Shown: piece after piece, positions 6,200 to 6,753 of the stretch
Layout: each line of letters starts with the position of its first letter
Numbering within the stretch: the first letter of the stretch is position 1
Source of the DNA: an uncultured Clostridia bacterium
GTDB lineage: Bacteria; Bacillota_A; Clostridia; Oscillospirales; Oscillospiraceae
Direction: 5' to 3'
Assembly (NCBI GenBank): GCA_946410505.1
Contig: CAMKAP010000112.1
Location: 1 to 6,753, forward strand
Length of the DNA stretch: 6,753 nt
Notes under the pieces: model-generated
Seen by the model: only the letters and a program-made list of their open reading frames with translations
What the model was told of the DNA's origin: nothing
The model's database searches: none
Position numbers and translations under genes: made by a program

Positions 6200-6451
6200 T
6201 TAGCCTTCGCTAAGTCTAGTAAAAGCATCTGCATGGTCTATTTTGAACTGTTCCCACATTTCCGCAACATGATATTCTTCTTGGGAAAGCGGGGCTTTTA
6301 GATTCAGGATAGTCATAATCTGATTCAGCCTCTGCATTTCCTCCTCGGTGAGCGGTACGATTTCATCACTAGACGGATCCGGGACGCTCATAATGCTTCT
6401 CAGCTCATTTCTTAGCTCTTCAACCGTGTAGTCTTCATACTTGGTAGCCAT
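6200..6451 (-). CDS. Small acidic hypothetical protein (83 aa)
   Basis: ATG 6451 has GGGAG 8 nt upstream (around 6460-6464) and lies 12 nt after the stop of the preceding gene, a typical operon arrangement. The product is soluble, acidic and predicted mostly helical: residues 8-22 (YTVEELRNELRSIMS), a PDPSSDE turn, then 34-50 (LTEEEMQRLNQIMTILN) and 55-75 (LSQEEYHVAEMWEQFK). There is no signal peptide, membrane segment, Cys cluster or recognisable enzyme motif. I do not recognise the family. A strong terminator follows. Its AT-richer style and company suggest accessory or mobile-element cargo, but nothing in the sequence fixes a role; a small helical partner protein of its upstream neighbour is possible. 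Confidence 0.75.
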   Translation of the reverse strand: MATKYEDYTVEELRNELRSIMSVPDPSSDEIVPLTEEEMQRLNQIMTILNLKAPLSQEEYHVAEMWEQFKIDHADAFTRLSEG

Positions 6452-6463
6452 CTCTTCGACTCC

Positions 6464-6753
6464 CTATTCCTCATAATAGGCGGCACATTTAATGTATCCA
6501 CCGCTGTCGGGTATGACGAGGACACCTGTTCTAGTGTTCCCTTGCCGACGGACGAGAACACATTCAAAGACTGGCCCGGTGCGACATGACTCTTCAAACG
6601 GCTCCAGGTATTCACGCTCGACCAGCATATCGGTCACAAAGTTCTCATAGTCCATTCCACCTAACGTGATACGCCCGATAATTCGATACGGTTGAATCTG
6701 GTCAAGCGGGAATGGCTGGTTGAACTCATCCGCATTTCGCGGCGAGAAGACGA
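6464..6753 (-). CDS. Hypothetical protein, C-terminal 95 residues (5' end outside window)
   Basis: The frame is open to the right edge and ends at TAG 6464. An in-frame ATG at 6655 exists but lacks a good ribosome binding site. The 32 codons upstream of it read as continuous protein (FSPRNADEFNQPFPLDQIQP, then YRIIGRITLGG), so the gene very likely starts outside the window. The visible part contains GGMDYENFVTDMLV, an acidic EREYLEPFEE helix, then alternating hydrophobic strands (VFECVLVRRQG, TGVLVIPDSGGYIKCAAYYEE) suggesting a small alpha/beta domain at the C-terminus. No membrane segment or catalytic motif is seen. I have a loose impression of similar proteins on conjugative elements of gut Clostridia, but cannot support a family name. 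It precedes the 83-residue gene by 12 nt. Confidence 0.75.
   Translation of the reverse strand, partial: VFSPRNADEFNQPFPLDQIQPYRIIGRITLGGMDYENFVTDMLVEREYLEPFEESCRTGPVFECVLVRRQGNTRTGVLVIPDSGGYIKCAAYYEE

Overview
The window looks like an accessory stretch of a Gram-positive Clostridia chromosome, most likely a gut Oscillospiraceae-type bacterium. This rests on mid-to-high GC coding sequence, strong GGAGG-type ribosome binding sites, S-layer homology (SLH) repeats, an acidic lipoprotein, and a LytS-like kinase paired with a regulator carrying a SARP-like DNA-binding half. The taxon is inferred from gene style, not proven. Every supportable gene lies on the minus strand, so transcription runs from right to left.

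Layout in the direction of transcription. (a) 6753-6200: the 3' part of one unrecognised gene, then a complete 83-codon gene 12 nt later, closed by a clear intrinsic terminator (6110-6151). (b) About 6109-5617: AT-rich, no gene I can support; it holds an orphan plus-strand terminator at 5708-5750. (c) 5616-5275: the decayed N-terminal half of a DUF1016/YhcG-family nuclease gene, with its ribosome binding site still visible, at least two internal frameshifts and no catalytic half. (d) 5259-3197: a two-component pair, a multi-pass GHKL histidine kinase whose stop overlaps the start of its response regulator (TGATG), ending in a strong terminator (3127-3163). (e) 3106-1: a second unit with its own TATAAT promoter. 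It encodes a stand-alone 124-residue receiver, a lipoprotein whose signal peptide is split by an apparent one-base frameshift, and a secreted SLH protein that runs into a HAD-phosphatase domain cut by the left edge.

A plausible joint reading, which is inference, is a signalling-to-surface cassette. The membrane kinase and its regulator sense an envelope or external cue. A second receiver, closely similar to the regulator's receiver in its last third, heads a neighbouring unit that makes two exported proteins, a lipoprotein and a wall-bound putative phosphatase. The promoter of that unit carries two TTGAGC direct repeats 10 bp apart, a candidate regulator site. The right part of the window (5260-6753) looks like a scar of past insertion and deletion. 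I do not see CRISPR arrays, tRNA or rRNA genes, or an intact mobile element.
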